Assembly: GCA_933228675.1 (NCBI GenBank)
Contig: OW121743.1
Span: 13,859,371 to 13,923,370, forward strand
Reading direction: 5' to 3'
DNA length: 64,000 nt
DNA from: Stomorhina lunata
Lineage: Eukaryota; Arthropoda; Insecta; Diptera; Rhiniidae
The notes beneath the pieces were generated by a model. That model ran no database searches, had not been told where the DNA came from, and saw only the letters and a program-made list of their open reading frames with translations. The position numbers and the translations under genes are program-made. Of this stretch, positions 10,503 to 23,984 are shown one piece after another (the stretch's first letter is position 1; each line of letters opens with the position of its first letter).

Positions 10503-13500
10503 TGAAAAATTTCATATAATAAAAGGACATTTTTGAAAAATTTCCTAAAAAAATAGGAAATTTTTGAAAAATTTCCTATAAAAATAGGAAATTTTTGAAA
10601 AATTTCCTATAAAAATAGGAAATTTTTGAAAAATTTCCTATAAAAATAGGAAATTTTTGAAAAATTTCCTTTAAAAATAGGAAATTTTTAAAAAATTTCC
10701 TATAAAAATAGGAAATTTTTGAAAAATTTCCTATAAAAATAGGAAATTTTTGAAAAATTTCCTATAAAAATAGGAAATTTTTGAAAAATTTCCTATAAAA
10801 ATAGGAAATTTTTGAAAAATTTCCTATAAAATAAGAAATTTTTGAAAAATTTCCTATAAAAATAGGAAATTTTTGAAAAATTTCCTATAAAAATAGGAAA
10901 TTTTTGAAAAATTTCCTATAAAAATAGGAAATTTTTGAAAAATTTCCTATAAAAATAGGAAATTTTTGAAAAATTTCCTATAAAAATAGGAAATTTTTGA
11001 AAAATTTCCTATAAAAATAGGAAATTTTTGAAAAATTTCCTATAAAAATAGGAAATTTTTGAAAAATTTCCTATAAAAATAGGAAATTTTTTTAAAATTT
11101 CCTATAAAAATAGGAAATTTTTGAAAAATTTCCTATAAAAATAGGAAATTTTTGAAAAATTTCCTATAAAAATAGGAAATTTTTGAAAAATTTCCTATAA
11201 AAATAGGAAATTTTTGAAAAATTTCCTATAAAAATAGGAAATTTTTGAAAAATTTCCTATAAAAATAGGAAATTTTTGAAAAATTTCCTATAAAAATAGG
11301 AAATTTTTGAAAAATTTCCTATAAAAATAGGAAATTTTTGAAAAATTTCCTATAAAAATAGGAAATTTTTGAAAAATTTCCTATAAAAATAGGAAATTTT
11401 TGAAAAATTTCCTATAAAAATAGGAAATTTTTGAAAAATTTCCTATAAAAATAGGAAATTTTTGAAAAATTTCCTATAAAAATAGGAAATTTTTGAAAAA
11501 TTTCCTATAAAAATAGGAAATTTTTGAAAAATTTCCTATAAAAATAGGAAATTTTTGAAAAATTTCCTATAAAAATAGGAAATTTTTGAAAAATTTCCTA
11601 TAAAAATAGGAAATTTTTGAAAAATTTCCTATAAAAATAGGAAATTTTTGAAAAATTTCCTATAAAAATAGGAAATTTTTGAAAAATTTCCTATAAAAAT
11701 AGGAAATTTTTGAAAAATTTCCTATAAAAATAGGAAATTTTTGAAAAATTTCCTATAAAAATAGGAAATTTTTGAAAAATTTCCTATAAAAATAGGAAAT
11801 TTTTGAAAAATTTCCTATAAAAATAGGAAATTTTTGAAAAATTTCCTATAAAAATAGGAAATTTTTGAAAAATTTCCTATAAAAATAGGAAATTTTTGAA
11901 AAATTTCCTATAAAAATAGGAAATTTTTGAAAAATTTCCTATAAAAATAGGAAATTTTTGAAAAATTTCCTATAACAATAGGAAATTTTTGAAAAATTTC
12001 CTATAACAATAGGAAATTTTTGAAAAATTTCCTATAAAAATAGGAAATTTTTGAAAAATTTCCTATAAAAATAGGAAATTTTTGAAAAATTTCCTTTAAA
12101 AATAGGAAATTTTTGAAAAATTTCCTATAAAAATAGGAAATTTTTGAAAAATTTCCTATAAAAATAGGAAATTTTTGAAAAATTTCCTATAAAAATAGGA
12201 AATTTTTGAAAAATTTCCTTTAAAAAATAGGAAATTTTTGAAAATTTTCCTATAAAAATAGGAAATTTTTGAAAAATTTCCTATAAAAATAGGAAATTTT
12301 TGAAAAATTTCCTATAAAAATAGGAAATTTTTGAAAAATTTCCTATAAAAATAGGAAATTTTTGAAAAATTTCCTATAAAAATAGGAAATTTTTGAAAAA
12401 TTTCCTATAAAAATAGGAAATTTTTGAAAAATTTCCTATAAAAATAGGAAATTTTTGAAAAATTTCCTATAAAAATAGGAAATTTTTGAAAAATTTCCTA
12501 TAAAAATAGGAAATTTTTGAAAAATTTCCTATAAAAATAGGAAATTTTTGAAAAATTTCCTATAAAAATAGGAAATTTTTGAAAAATTTCCTATAAAAAT
12601 AGGAAATTTTTGAAAAATTTCCTATTTTTATAAAAAATAGGAAATTTTTGAAAAATTTCCTATAAAAATAGGAAATTTTTGAAAAATTTCCTATAAAAAT
12701 AGGAAATTTTTGAAAAATTTCCTATAAAAATAGGAAATTTTTGGAAAATTTCCTATAAAAATAGGAAATTTTTGAAAAATTTCCTATAAAAATAGGAAAT
12801 TTTTGAAAAATTTCCTATAAAAATAGGAAATTTTTGAAAAATTTCCTATAAAAATAGGAAATTTTTGAAAAATTTCCTATAAAAATAGGAAATTTTTGAA
12901 AAATTTCCTATAAAAATAGGAAATTTTTGAAAAATTTCCTATAAAAATAGGAAATTTTTGAAAAATTTCCTATAAAAATAGGAAATTTTTGAAAAATTTC
13001 CTATAAAAATAGGAAATTTTTGAAAAATTTCCTATAAAAATAGGAAATTTTTGAAAAATTTCCTATAAAAATAGGAAATTTTTGAAAAATTTCCTATAAA
13101 AATAGGAAATTTTTGAAAAATTTCCTATAAAAATAGGAAATTTTTGAAAAATTTCCTATAAAAATAGGAAATTTTTGAAAAATTTCCTATAAAAATAGGA
13201 AATTTTTGAAAAATTTCCTATAAAAATAGGAAATTTTTGAAAAATTTCCTATAAAAATAGGAAATTTTTGAAAAATTTCCTATAAAAATAGGAAATTTTT
13301 GAAAAATTTCCTATAAAAATAGGAAATTTTTGAAAAATTTCCTATAAAAATAGGAAATTTTTGAAAAATTTCCTATAAAAATAGGAAATTTTTGAAAAAT
13401 TTCCTATAAAAATAGGAAATTTTTGAAAAATTTCCTATAAAAATAGGAAATTTTTGAAAAATTTCCTATAAAAATAGGAAATTTTTGAAAAATTTCCTAT

Positions 13501-13965
13501 AAAAATAGGAAATTTTTGAAAAATTTCCTATAAAAATAGGAAATTTTTGAAAAATTTCCTATAAAAATAGGAAATTTTTGAAAAATTTCCTATAAAAATA
13601 GGAAATTTTTGAAAAATTTCCTATAAAAATAGGAAATTTTTGAAAAATTTCCTATAAAAATAGGAAATTTTTGAAAAATTTCCTATAAAAATAGGAAATT
13701 TTTGAAAAATTTCCTATAAAAATAGGAAATTTTTGAAAAATTTCCTATAAAAATAGGAAATTTTTGAAAAATTTCCTATAAAAATAGGAAATTTTTGAAA
13801 AATTTCCTATAAAAATAGGAAATTTTTGAAAATTTTTTTATAAAAATAGGAAATTTTTGAAAATTTTTATATAAAAATAGGAAGTTTTTAAAAAATTTCC
13901 TATGAAATTTAAAAAAATTCCCTATGAAATTTTTTAAAAATTCTTTTTGAATATAGAAAATTTTT
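10503..13965 (+). repeat. 31-bp satellite array, subfamily C, plus orientation (3.4 kb)
   Basis: About 110 monomers, highly uniform, same unit and orientation as 2890-3860. Rare variants include TATAACAATAGG at about 11972 and 12003, CCTTTAAAAATAGG near 10670 and 12090, and a junction reading CCTATTTTTAT then AAAAAATAGG at about 12621-12642 that looks like a small internal inversion or slippage point. The right edge (13830-13965) decays progressively. Confidence 0.98.
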
Positions 13966-15340
13966 GTATAGATTTTGGTTTTATTGAGGGGATGATATGT
14001 TTTCAAATTTATTTTGTTATTCGGTTTTGGTTTCTGTTTGGTCTCAGTTTATATATGAATTTAAGAATTTTTGTATATTGTTTTTAGCAACGGCTGCGGA
14101 TAAATTTGTTCACACCAAATTAAATTGAATTTTTATTTAGTGTTTAGATAAATTTGGCAGCCAAACAACTGATTAACACCTGTTCAGGTGTTACAAACTG
14201 AACAAAAATTTTGATTATTTTTCTTAATACGAGAGGGTGTTAAGTGGATGAGGTGTAATGTAATACGGGAAAAGAATAATAAAAATTCGAAAATTGAGGA
14301 AGCAATTTTGGTTGTTTTGATAAAAATTTTTGCAAAAATTGTTTAACACTTGAGCGTATGATTATTATTTATTATGAAAATAATTGAATATTACTCATAC
14401 GTTTTGAAATTGAATTCAATTTTGTATTATTTTTATTACAACTTGTTTAGTTTGTATACATTTTTCCCAATTTTAATATCATCACAAAATATTTCCTTTC
14501 AATTTTATATTTGTTATAACTTCTTTGAAGTTTTTCTTAAGAAATTACTTTTCAAACCCTCATCATCACCATAAATTTCACAAAAAAACGTTTTTAAATC
14601 TAAATTCTTCAAAAAATAGTTTTTTAAAATATTTGGAAATAATCCTAGAAAAGTGCTAAAGCATTTCTTTGATTGAGTTTCTTTCTTGACCCTTTTGTTT
14701 ATAAGTCTTAACCTGACACAAGTTTTCTACTCAAGGATGTCCTCACAATACTCTGAAATACTTTTACTTAAAACCTTTGGTATAAATTTCTAATTTTTTA
14801 AATGTTTATTTGCATTTTTTCTTAAAACGAATTGTTTGCATTTTTAAGTGCTTTTAAGAGCTTCAAGACTTAGCTCCATTTTATCATTCGTTTCCTTTTA
14901 TTTGTATTTATTTTAAATTAATCAAAAGCAAAATAATTACTTTTACTGGTTATTCTTATTTATTTTCAATTTTATTGACAATTTCTTTTTTTGTGCACAA
15001 TATATAATTTTCCAAGTAAAATGTTAAATATGTGTTTGATAATTTGTGTGTTATTTTATAAAAATAATGGAAACCAAATATTTTTTCAAGACTCATGTGG
15101 ATATGATTCTGGCATGGGGATAACAGGCGATTCGTGTTGTAGGTTGTATTTTTTTGTTTTGAAAAATTTTGCACAATAATTGTCACTTTTACATTAAAAT
15201 GACAATGACTATAAAAATTTTCAAAATTCAATTATATCTCAAGGTAACAACTCACATGGAATATATCTAGACTTTTAAGTGAAATGTTTAAAATAAATTT
15301 GTTTAAATGACAATTTAAAAATTGAATTTACCTATTTATT
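13966..15340. other. spacer between two inverted subfamily C arrays
   Basis: No convincing gene. A perfect 18-base hairpin, AACACCTG-TT-CAGGTGTT, lies at about 14176-14193. Sequence around 14130-14245 (GGCAGCCAAACAAC, then GAGGGTGTTA) weakly resembles about 48830-48930 (GGCAACCAAATCAG, then GAGGGTGTTA), here called module E. Overlapping open frames on both strands at 14956-15231 resemble no family I know and lie in opposing frames of AT-rich DNA. Confidence 0.55.
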
Positions 15341-18300
15341 TTAAATTTCCTAAATTTAAAGGAAATTTTTCAAAAATTTCCTATTTTTATACGAAATTTT
15401 TAAAAAATTTCCTATTTTTAAAGGAAATTTTTCAAAAATTTCCTATTTTTATAGGAAATTTTTCAAAAATTTCCTATTTTTATAGGAAATTTTTCAAAAA
15501 TTTCCTATTTTTAAAGGAAATTTTTCAAAAATTTCCTATTTTTAAAGGAAATTTTTCAAAAATTTCCTATTTTTATAGGAATTTTTTCAAAAATTTCCTA
15601 TTTTTATAGAAATTTTTCAAAAATTTCCTATTTTTATAGGAAATTTTTCAAAAATTTCCTATTTTTATAGGAAATTTTTCAAAAATTTCCTATTTTTATA
15701 GGAATTTTTTAAAAAATTTCCTATTTTTATAGGAAATTTTTCACAAATTTCCCATTTTTATAGGAAATTTTTCAAAAATTTCCTATTTGTATAGGAAAAT
15801 TTTCAAAAATTTCCTATTTTTATAGGAAATTTTTCATAAATTTCCTATTTTTATAGGAAATTTTTAAAAAATTTCCTATTTTTATAGGAAAATTTTCAAA
15901 AATTTCCTATTTTTATAGAAAATTTTTCAAAAATTTCCTATTTTTATAGGAAATTTTTCAAAAATTTCCTATTTTTATAGGAAATTTTTCAAAAATTTCC
16001 TATTTTTATAGAAAATTTTTCAAAAATTTCCTATTTTTATAGGAAATTTTTCAAAAATTTCCTATTTTTATAGGAAATTTTTCAAAAATTTCCTATTTTT
16101 ATAGGAAATTTTTCAAAAATTTCCTATTTTTATAGAAAATTTTTCAAAAATTTTCTATTTTTATAGGAAATTTTTCAAAAATTTCCTATTTTTATAGGAA
16201 ATTTTTCAAAAATTTCCTATTCTTATAGGAAATTTTTCAAAAATTTCCTATTCTTATAGGAAATTTTTCAAAAATTTCCTATTTTTATAGGAAATTTTTC
16301 AAAAATTTCCTATTTTTATAGGAAATTTTTCAAAAATTTCCTATTTTTATAGGAAATTTTTCAAAAATTTCCTATTTTTATAGGAAATTTTTCAAAAATT
16401 TCCTATTTTTATAGGAAATTTTTCAAAAATTTCCTATTTTTATAGGAAATTTTTCAAAAATTTCCTATTTTAATAGGAAATTTTTCAAAAATTTCCTATT
16501 TTTATAGGAAATTTTTCAAAAATTTCCTATTTTTATAGGAAATTTTTCAAAAATTTCCTATTTTAATAGGAAATTTTTCAAAAATTTCCTATTTTAATAG
16601 GAAATTTTTCAAAAATTTCCTATTTTTATAGGAAATTTTTCAAAAATTTCCTATTTTTATAGGAAATTTTTCAAAAATTTCCTATTTTTATAGGAAATTT
16701 TTCAAAAATTTCCTATTTTTATAGGAAATTTTTCAAAAATTTCCTATTTTTATAGGAAATTTTTCAAAAATTTCCTATTTTTATAGGAAATTTTTCAAAA
16801 ATTTCCTATTTTTATAGGAAATTTTTCAAAAATTTCCTATTTTTATAGGAAATTTTTCAAAAATTTCCTATTTTTATAGGAAATTTTTCAAAAATTTCCT
16901 ATTTTTATAGGAAATTTTTCAAAAATTTCCTATTTTTATAGGAAATTTTTCAAAAATTTCCTATTTTTATAGGAAATTTTTCAAAAATTTCCTATTTTTA
17001 TAGGAAATTTTTCAAAAATTTCCTATTTTTATAGGAAATTTTTCAAAAATTTCCTATTTTTATAGGAAATTTTTCAAAAATTTCCTATTTTTATAGGAAA
17101 TTTTTCAAAAATTTCCTATTCTTATAGGAAATTTTTCAAAAATTTCCTATTCTTATAGGAAATTTTTCAAAAATTTCCTATTCTTATAGGAAATTTTTCA
17201 AAAATTTCCTATTTTTATAGGAAATTTTTCAAAAATTTCCTATTTTTATAGGAAATTTTTCAAAAATTTCCTATTTTCATAGGAAATTTTTCAAAAATTT
17301 CCTATTTTTATAGGAAATTTTTCAAAAATTTCCTATTTTTATAGGAAATTTTTCAAAAATTTCCTATTTTTATAGGAAATTTTTCAAAAATTTCCTATTT
17401 TTATAGGAAATTTTTCAAAAATTTCCTATTTTTATAGGAATTTTTTCAAAAATTTCCTATTTTTATAGGAAATTTTTCAAAAATTTCCTATTTTTATAGG
17501 AAATTTTTCAAAAATTTCCTATTTTTATAGGAAATTTTTCAAAAATTTCCTATTTTTATAGGAAATTTTTCAAAAATTTCCTATTTTGATAGGAAATTTT
17601 TCAAAAATTTCCTATTTTTATAGGAAATTTTTCAAAAATTTCCTATTTTTATAGGAAATTTTTCAAAAATTTCCAATTTTTATAGGAAATTTTTCAAAAA
17701 TTTCCTATTTTTATAGGAAATTTTTCAAAAATTTCCTATTTTTGTAGGAAATTTTTCAAAAATTTCCTATTTTTATAGGAAATTTTTCAAAAATTTCCTA
17801 TTTTTATAAAATTTCCTATTTTTATAGGAAATTTTTCAAAAATTTCCTATTTTTATAGGAAATTTTTCAAAAATTTCCTATTTTCATAGGAAATTTTTCA
17901 AAAATTTCCTATTTTTATAGGAAATTTTTCAAAAATTTCCTATTTTTATAGGAAATTTTTCAAAAATTTCCTATTTTTATAGGAAATTTTTCAAAAATTT
18001 CCTATTTTTATAGGAAATTTTTCAAAAATTTCCTATTTTTATAGGAAATTTTTCAAAAATTTCCTATTTTTATAGGAAATTTTTCAAAAATTTCCTATTT
18101 TTATAGGAAATTTTTCAAAAATTTCCTATTTTTATAGGAAATTTTTCAAAAATTTCCTATTTTTATAGGAAATTTTTCAAAAATTTCCTATTTTTATAGG
18201 AAATTTTTCAAAAATTTCCTATTTTGATAGGAAATTTTTCAAAAATTTCCTATTTTTATAGGAAATTTTTCAAAAATTTCCTATTTTTATAGGAAATTTT

Positions 18301-18636
18301 TCAAAAATTTCCAATTTTTATAGGAAATTTTTCAAAAATTTCCAATTTTTATAGGAAATTTTTCAAAAATTTCCTATTTTTATAGGAAATTTTTCAAAAA
18401 TTTCCTATTTTTGTAGGAAATTTTTCAAAAATTTCCTATTTTTATAGGAAATTTTTCAAAAATTTCCTATTTTTATAGGAAATTTTTCAAAAATTTCCTA
18501 TTTTTATAAAATTTCCTATTTTTATAGGAAATTTTTCAAAAATTTCCTATTTTTATAGGAAATTTTTCAAAAATTTCCTATTTTTATACGAAATTTTTCA
18601 AAAATTTCCTATTTTTATACGAAATTTTTCAAAATT
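15341..18636 (-). repeat. 31-bp satellite array, subfamily C, minus orientation (3.3 kb)
   Basis: About 106 monomers with the same unit as 10503-13965 on the opposite strand. Diagnostic variants recur in the same order: TTTTCATAGG at 17274 and 17881, TTTTGATAGG near 17588 and 18226, CCAATTTTTATAGG, TTTGTAGG at 17742 and 18411, and a short monomer TTTTTATAAAATTTCC at 17801 and 18501. This marks an internal duplication of about 0.6-0.7 kb. Confidence 0.98.
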
Positions 18637-20839
18637 ATATTAAATTTTTTCATACTTTTATCAGACTAATTTGAAATATCGAAGAAAAAATTGTTAGGTC
18701 GGTTATGGCCGGATTTAGCATCTTTTACTTATTTTAGTTTTGTAAATGAACAAATATTTATGTTCATTGATTGGTCTTTGTTTGATATTCAATTATTTTT
18801 CATTATTTTTCGAAAGTTTTTGTGTTTTTTTTAGCATAAATTTTCGCCTCCTATTAATTGGTTTAATTCGTGAATTGCAAATTATCACAATAAAGTAAAT
18901 AAATCCCAAAGAATTGTTAAACGTTGGAAGTGAGTCAACATTAATTTCAATTTATGTGAATAGAGAAGGTATCCTAAAGGGAATGACTGAAGCCAAGAGA
19001 TAGTTTCAAACTCTTGGACGCATGAATCACTCATAATTTTTCATATTTCGTTAAAAGGCTTTTAAATGTATAAAAGACAAGAATTTGTAATCAACAAAAT
19101 TTTTTCGTATAATGCGACAATTTTTCATATGAAACCAATTAATTTTTAGTAAAAACTTTAAAACCTTGTAACGTTAAAAATAATTTAAACGAAAAAAAAA
19201 CCATTAAACCATATAACAGATATGATGAAGCCGATACAAAAATTTCAGTTCTTACTTCAAAACCACTTTGATTTACTGTAAAAGTCAGTTCAGAAAAGGT
19301 TTTGCCTTTTCCACTTTTTTATGTTAATGTAACCACAGACTTTATACCAAGTTTTTCGAAAGCATTGAAGTAGAAAGTAATAGTACAACAGATTTTTCTA
19401 GTTGATGACAGTCATTTAACCGCAGAATTCAACTTTTACAGGGATTTTCGTTTTTAAAAACTGAGGTCAATGTCGTTTTTGATATTGATCGAAATTTACG
19501 TTTTTAACATTAAATTTGTAGCATACTTTAAGGAGAGTTTAGTTAATTGTAGTCCATAAAATTTATTACATTTTATACTTTTTTGTCATACAATGCCGAA
19601 AAAGAAAAGACATTATCAAAATTATGCATTTTGATAAGCATTACCCCTTTTGCTCAAAACTCGTAACACTTCAAACTTTATTTATTTCTTTGTAAAAAAA
19701 TATTTCTCAAATCCTAAAAGTATGCTTCATAATTTCATTTCATAGTCTCATTTGCTATTGACATAAAATAAGACCCCTAATTATCATATAAGCACACGGC
19801 CTTTTCAATGTACTATTATTTACACTTAAGCACATACACTAACACTCTTAAATTCACTCTCGTATGTATATGTACATTTACTTTTATTTACATTTACTCT
19901 TATATACATTTACATCCAATTATTTTCACACTTACACATGAATTGCTACAAAAGAACTAAGTAAGTTTTATGTAAACCAATCTTGCCACCGGAAATGGTA
20001 GTACAAAGCAACCGGAAATGTTGTTAAAAAACACTTTAGCTTTAACTGAAATTTAAATAGATTTTAATTTTAAGATTAACAGATTTCTTGATTATTTAAA
20101 CATATTTTTTTATTTGATAGACAATTTGTCTTTTCATATTTCTTCTTATTTAAGTAATTTATTTACATTTTTAAACAAAATTTAATAGATATTCTTTGTT
20201 TTATAATTTTTTTTAAATTTTTTTCTTAGATTTCCTTTGTTTCACATAAATTCTGCTTTAAAGTTATTTTTTTTTACTTTCACTTTTTTTGAAATTTATG
20301 TTTTTTCATTTAAAAATATATTTTTTTTTATTCCTTCGCGCCAATTTATCTGTCTGACCGTTCGATTTTGACAAAACTTCGTTTGTTTGACTAAAAATTT
20401 TTCTTAGAATATCTTATCCGTTACGCGTTGTGTCTTAGTAGACTCGTTGGGGCCGAGTGATTTGTAGATTTTCAAGAGATTCATAAAAATCTCGCAAAAT
20501 GTTGCTGTTAAACTCAAAAACATAAGTGGATGCTGTTTATTTTAAATCTAGCATCACTCACAGCAACATGTTTACATTAGCAAAATACCACATTCTAATA
20601 AACATGCGTACAAGGTATATGTAGCTAAATATATAATGTATATAAACATGTCGCTACAATCAAGCATATAAACATACGATTTAGTATTTCAAAGAAAACA
20701 CTTTGTCTTGTATGTATTCAAACAATTGACAATTGGATGTTGTTTATAACAAAGCTGTCAACATGTTGCTAGAATCCAAAAAGTTTATATACATATCTTA
20801 TCTTATATTCTTAAACGAGCAATAATTGTACGTATTTAT
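18637..20839. other. spacer, no gene seen
   Basis: AT-rich DNA with no coding frame of note. GGTCGGTTATGGCCGGATT at about 18697-18715 is a short GC-rich imperfect hairpin like those at mobile-element ends nearby. The dispersed motif CCTAAAAGTATGCTTC is at 19713-19728. A short, loose ACATTTACTTTT repetition lies at about 19872-19916. Long T runs occupy 20200-20330. Confidence 0.55.
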
Positions 20840-22405
20840 ATATATATAGAATGGCTATCTCGAAAACGGCTCTAACGATTTTGATAAAATTTGGACAGTG
20901 GGTATCTTTTTTATAGGTATAGGTCGAAGAAGAAGGGACTTTTGTAACCTTTGCCTCTAAGAGGGTAAAAACAGATAAAAAGGGGAAAAAATCGAAAACG
21001 CTATATCTCCTTAAGTAATAGGTATAGAAACAAAATTAAAATTACGTTTTAAACAGCTATGAAAATAAACGGACAGGTGTTTGGTACTTTTTTGAAACTA
21101 TGTCCAATAAGGGGTAAAATAGGGTGAAAATAGTTTTTTTGGTACCTTTTTAACCCACTCTTATATTTTAAACTAAGAAATATAGAAAGAAACTTTGTAC
21201 TGCAATCAATAGATGTGAAAGAAATATTGAACACGTATTTGGTACTTTTTTGAGTTTGTGGCCAAAATGTGTAAAAAAGGGATAAACTGATAACTTAACA
21301 TCTACAAAAGTAATATGAATAGGAAAATTATGTTAACTGCTTTCTAATAAAATGTACCGAATTCAATTGCTACCAAAGAAGTACCAATTATGCATATGGA
21401 ACTTTTTGAAATTAGGGGATAAAAAGGGGAAAAAATTAGTAATGTTATAACTTTAAAACAAATGAATGTTTGTCTGTATGTATGTTCTTTATAGAATAGT
21501 AAACTGTGAATTTGATCATGTTATGCTCTTTAGCAAAGATGTTGCGGATAAGCCGGCGGAGGTTTTTAAGTTGGTAAACCGAATTTCCGACAGGTGGCGC
21601 CACTGAAAATTACTAAAAATTAATTAAATCGTAAACTGTACATTTGATTATACTATAATCTTTTGCAAAGTTGTAGCGCATGAGCCGGCGAATGCTTTTT
21701 AATTGGTGTGAATAATTTCCGATAGGTGGCACTACTGAAAATTACTCAAAGTCAATTTAATCGTAAGCTGTACATATAATCATGCTATAATCTTTAGCAA
21801 TGTTGTTGCACATAAGCCGACGAAGGTTTCTTAGTTGGTGTGAAGAAATTTCGACAGGTGGCGCCACTGAAATTTACTTAAAGTCAATTTAATCGTAAAC
21901 TGTACATTTAATCATGCTATAATTTTTAGCAAAGTTATTGCGGATAATCCGACGAAGGTTTATTAATTGGAATGACCAAAGTCCGACAGGTGGTGCCACT
22001 GAAAATTACTCAAAATGAATTAAATCGTAAACTGTGCATTTGATCAGACTATAAGTGAATTAAATCATAAACTGTGCATTTGATCATGTTATGATCATAA
22101 GCAAAGTTGTTACGCATAAGCAGATGAAGGTTTCTTAGTGGTATGAACGACTTCAGGCGGCGCCACTGAAAACTACTCAAAATGAATTAAATCGTAAACT
22201 GTGCATTTGATCAGACTATAATCTTTAGCAAAGTTGTTGCGCATGAGTCGACGGAGGTCTCTGTTGGTATGACCAATTTTCAAAATTATTTAAAATGAGT
22301 TAAACTGTAACTGTATAAAATAAAATATATAAAAACTTTAAAATTTGCCTCAAAATGCTTATCATAAAGCCCCGAGCAAGGCTCGGTCAACCAGGTACTA
22401 TGTGT
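20840..22405 (-). mobile_element. composite interspersed repeat with GC hairpin end and internal tandem repeats
   Basis: Read on the minus strand, it starts with a GC-rich hairpin (GCCCCGAGCAAGGCTCGGT at about 22368-22386 on the plus strand). It continues through six 132-bp tandem units, then a section of AAAAGGGGAAAA and TTTGGTACTTTTTTGA phrases, and ends near TATATATATAGAATGGC. The phrase section resembles the reverse complement of 38010-40920 (GTACCAAA, ACCCTTTTTACCCC). No protein is encoded. I infer a non-autonomous element; its class is not certain. Confidence 0.55.
21499..22315 (+). repeat. 132-bp satellite, six units, with AGGTGGCGCCAC box
   Basis: GTAAACTGTRCATTTGATCA starts recur at 21499, 21631, 21763, 21895, 22027 and 22195: a 132-base step, with a 36-base local duplication in the fifth unit. 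Each unit ends with a box near ACAGGTGGCGCCACTG. That box contains the 10-base palindrome GTGGCGCCAC and closely resembles the published Drosophila CTCF core (AGGTGGCGC). Box variants are AGGTGGCACTAC (second unit), AGGTGGTGCCAC (fourth) and AGGCGGCGCCAC (fifth). Confidence 0.9.
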
Positions 22406-22892
22406 CCTATTTGTTGCAAACTCCAATAAGTTAACGTTCTTATCATTTCGTTAATTTTACATATAAAAACGTTAATATTTCACCAAATTATCTCTAGGGA
22501 ATCAAAAGATTCCATTTATTTAAAGCTTTCTATCTTTAAATTTAAATAAAACCAAGCATAAGTAAGATATAATCGAGACTTATTATTCGTTTGAAAGACC
22601 TTTTGTATAAATTATGTGTGGAATATAACAAAATGTGAATTTAGTCAATGGCATGTGTTCTGATGGCTTTAAAAATCTCTGTGTTTTGTAGATTATTTGC
22701 ATACACTTGCAACTTAAGAAAGCCCCAGAAGAAAAAACTCGATCATAGTGGCCAAATAACTCGTGTTCTATAAATAATTAGACTATCTTAAGAAAAAAAT
22801 CGCTAAGAAGCTGCAGGCTTTGTTTAATAGGAGAGGAGTGTCTCTCATCATAATATAGCCAGTTCATACAGATCAATAGCTACTTGTCAGAG
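22406..22892. other. spacer, nothing recognised
   Basis: AT-rich sequence without open frames, clear repeats or RNA signatures. Confidence 0.5.
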
Positions 22893-23193
22893 AGCAGTAT
22901 TTGTTTTAAATTTCATGAAAAAATTTGTATATTTGAGGCCAATATATCAATTCCGGGAAGTGAGACCTATGGTAACATAAATAATGAACTGAATTTGACG
23001 AATTTCAATAGCCATTGTTCTACAATTAAAAAAAATGATCTGTGCTAAAATTCATTAAATTATCTTTAGATTTGCGATCTGATAAAGTGATTCTAAGCCT
23101 ATTGGTATACTAAAAGACAAATATTTCTATGCGTTACATACCTCAGCACAAACTTATACATACCCTTTCCACCTATGATGGTGAAGGGTATAA
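22893..23193 (+). mobile_element. DINE/mini-me-like element, 3' fragment
   Basis: Matches the 3' part of the copy at 4147-4880, from CAGTATTTG to GGTGAAGGGTATAA. It lacks the 5' half, and the CGGA core is deleted between TGCGATCTG and ATAAAGTGATTCTAAGCC. It ends with the same terminal GTGAAGGGTA sequence. Confidence 0.85.
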
Positions 23194-23984
23194 TAACTAA
23201 TTTTGTTTGATAAAGGGGAATTTCAACAAATATTAACTCCAAGAAAAGATTCTTTTAAAAATAATAGCCTAAAGTCTTCGCTTTTTTCAACAATTTAAAA
23301 TTTTTCAATATCTTTCTTATTTCTCGAGTTATTGGCAATTTTGTGAAAACAGTCATAATTAATATCAATCATACGTCACCACTAAACAATGTTTAAATTT
23401 CAAATATTTCGTTTTCACTGCAATAAATGAGACCCCCGACAACGTTTTTAACAAAACTATAGTAAAATTTCTATAAGTTGCCAAAAACTTTGAAATAATT
23501 TAAAAAAGCAAGTTAAAAAAAAAAAAAACTAAAAATTTGAGGTCTTAAGTCTTAGCTTTTATTAGCGATTTAAACTTTTTCAATATCTCATTTAATTTTG
23601 AAATTCTTGACAATTTTGTGAGAGTTCGTTTGGAAGATTATTTTGCATTATAGAGTCCAGACTTAGCATCATGTATGTTCTTCCTATACCTGTATATAAC
23701 AAAACCCTAAGAGGCTTAAAGTTAGATAGGACCCTGGGTATTCATGGTGAGGAATGGATACCCAGATTGTAATTATCATTGAGATTGAACATAATTTCTG
23801 TGATTTCCGTTGTCAAGATGTACTGAGCAGACGGAAAATGGCAAAGCTACATTCAGCAAAAGGGTGAATTTCACTAAAAATGACACCGCGAGATCTTCTC
23901 TAACCACTTGCGACTGACGTGTAATCCAGCAAACACCGACAAAATTCGATGCTAATATATAATCGATATATTCAAGTATTTTTA
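23194..23984. other. spacer with an old imperfect duplication
   Basis: No gene seen. About 23260-23350 and 23545-23625 are diverged copies sharing the order AAGTCTT-GCTTTT, TTTTTCAATATCT and CAATTTTGTGA, with a step near 285 bases. A minus-strand open frame (23776-24111) starts in this spacer and runs into satellite; I do not take it as a gene. Confidence 0.5.

Noticed and set aside
10503..13965. TATAAAAATA linkers as tandem promoters (TATA boxes) or MEF2 sites
   Set aside because: The string is a fixed part of every monomer in an AT-rich satellite; spacing in CTATAAAAATAG does not fit the ten-base MEF2 core, and no transcript evidence can be read from sequence.
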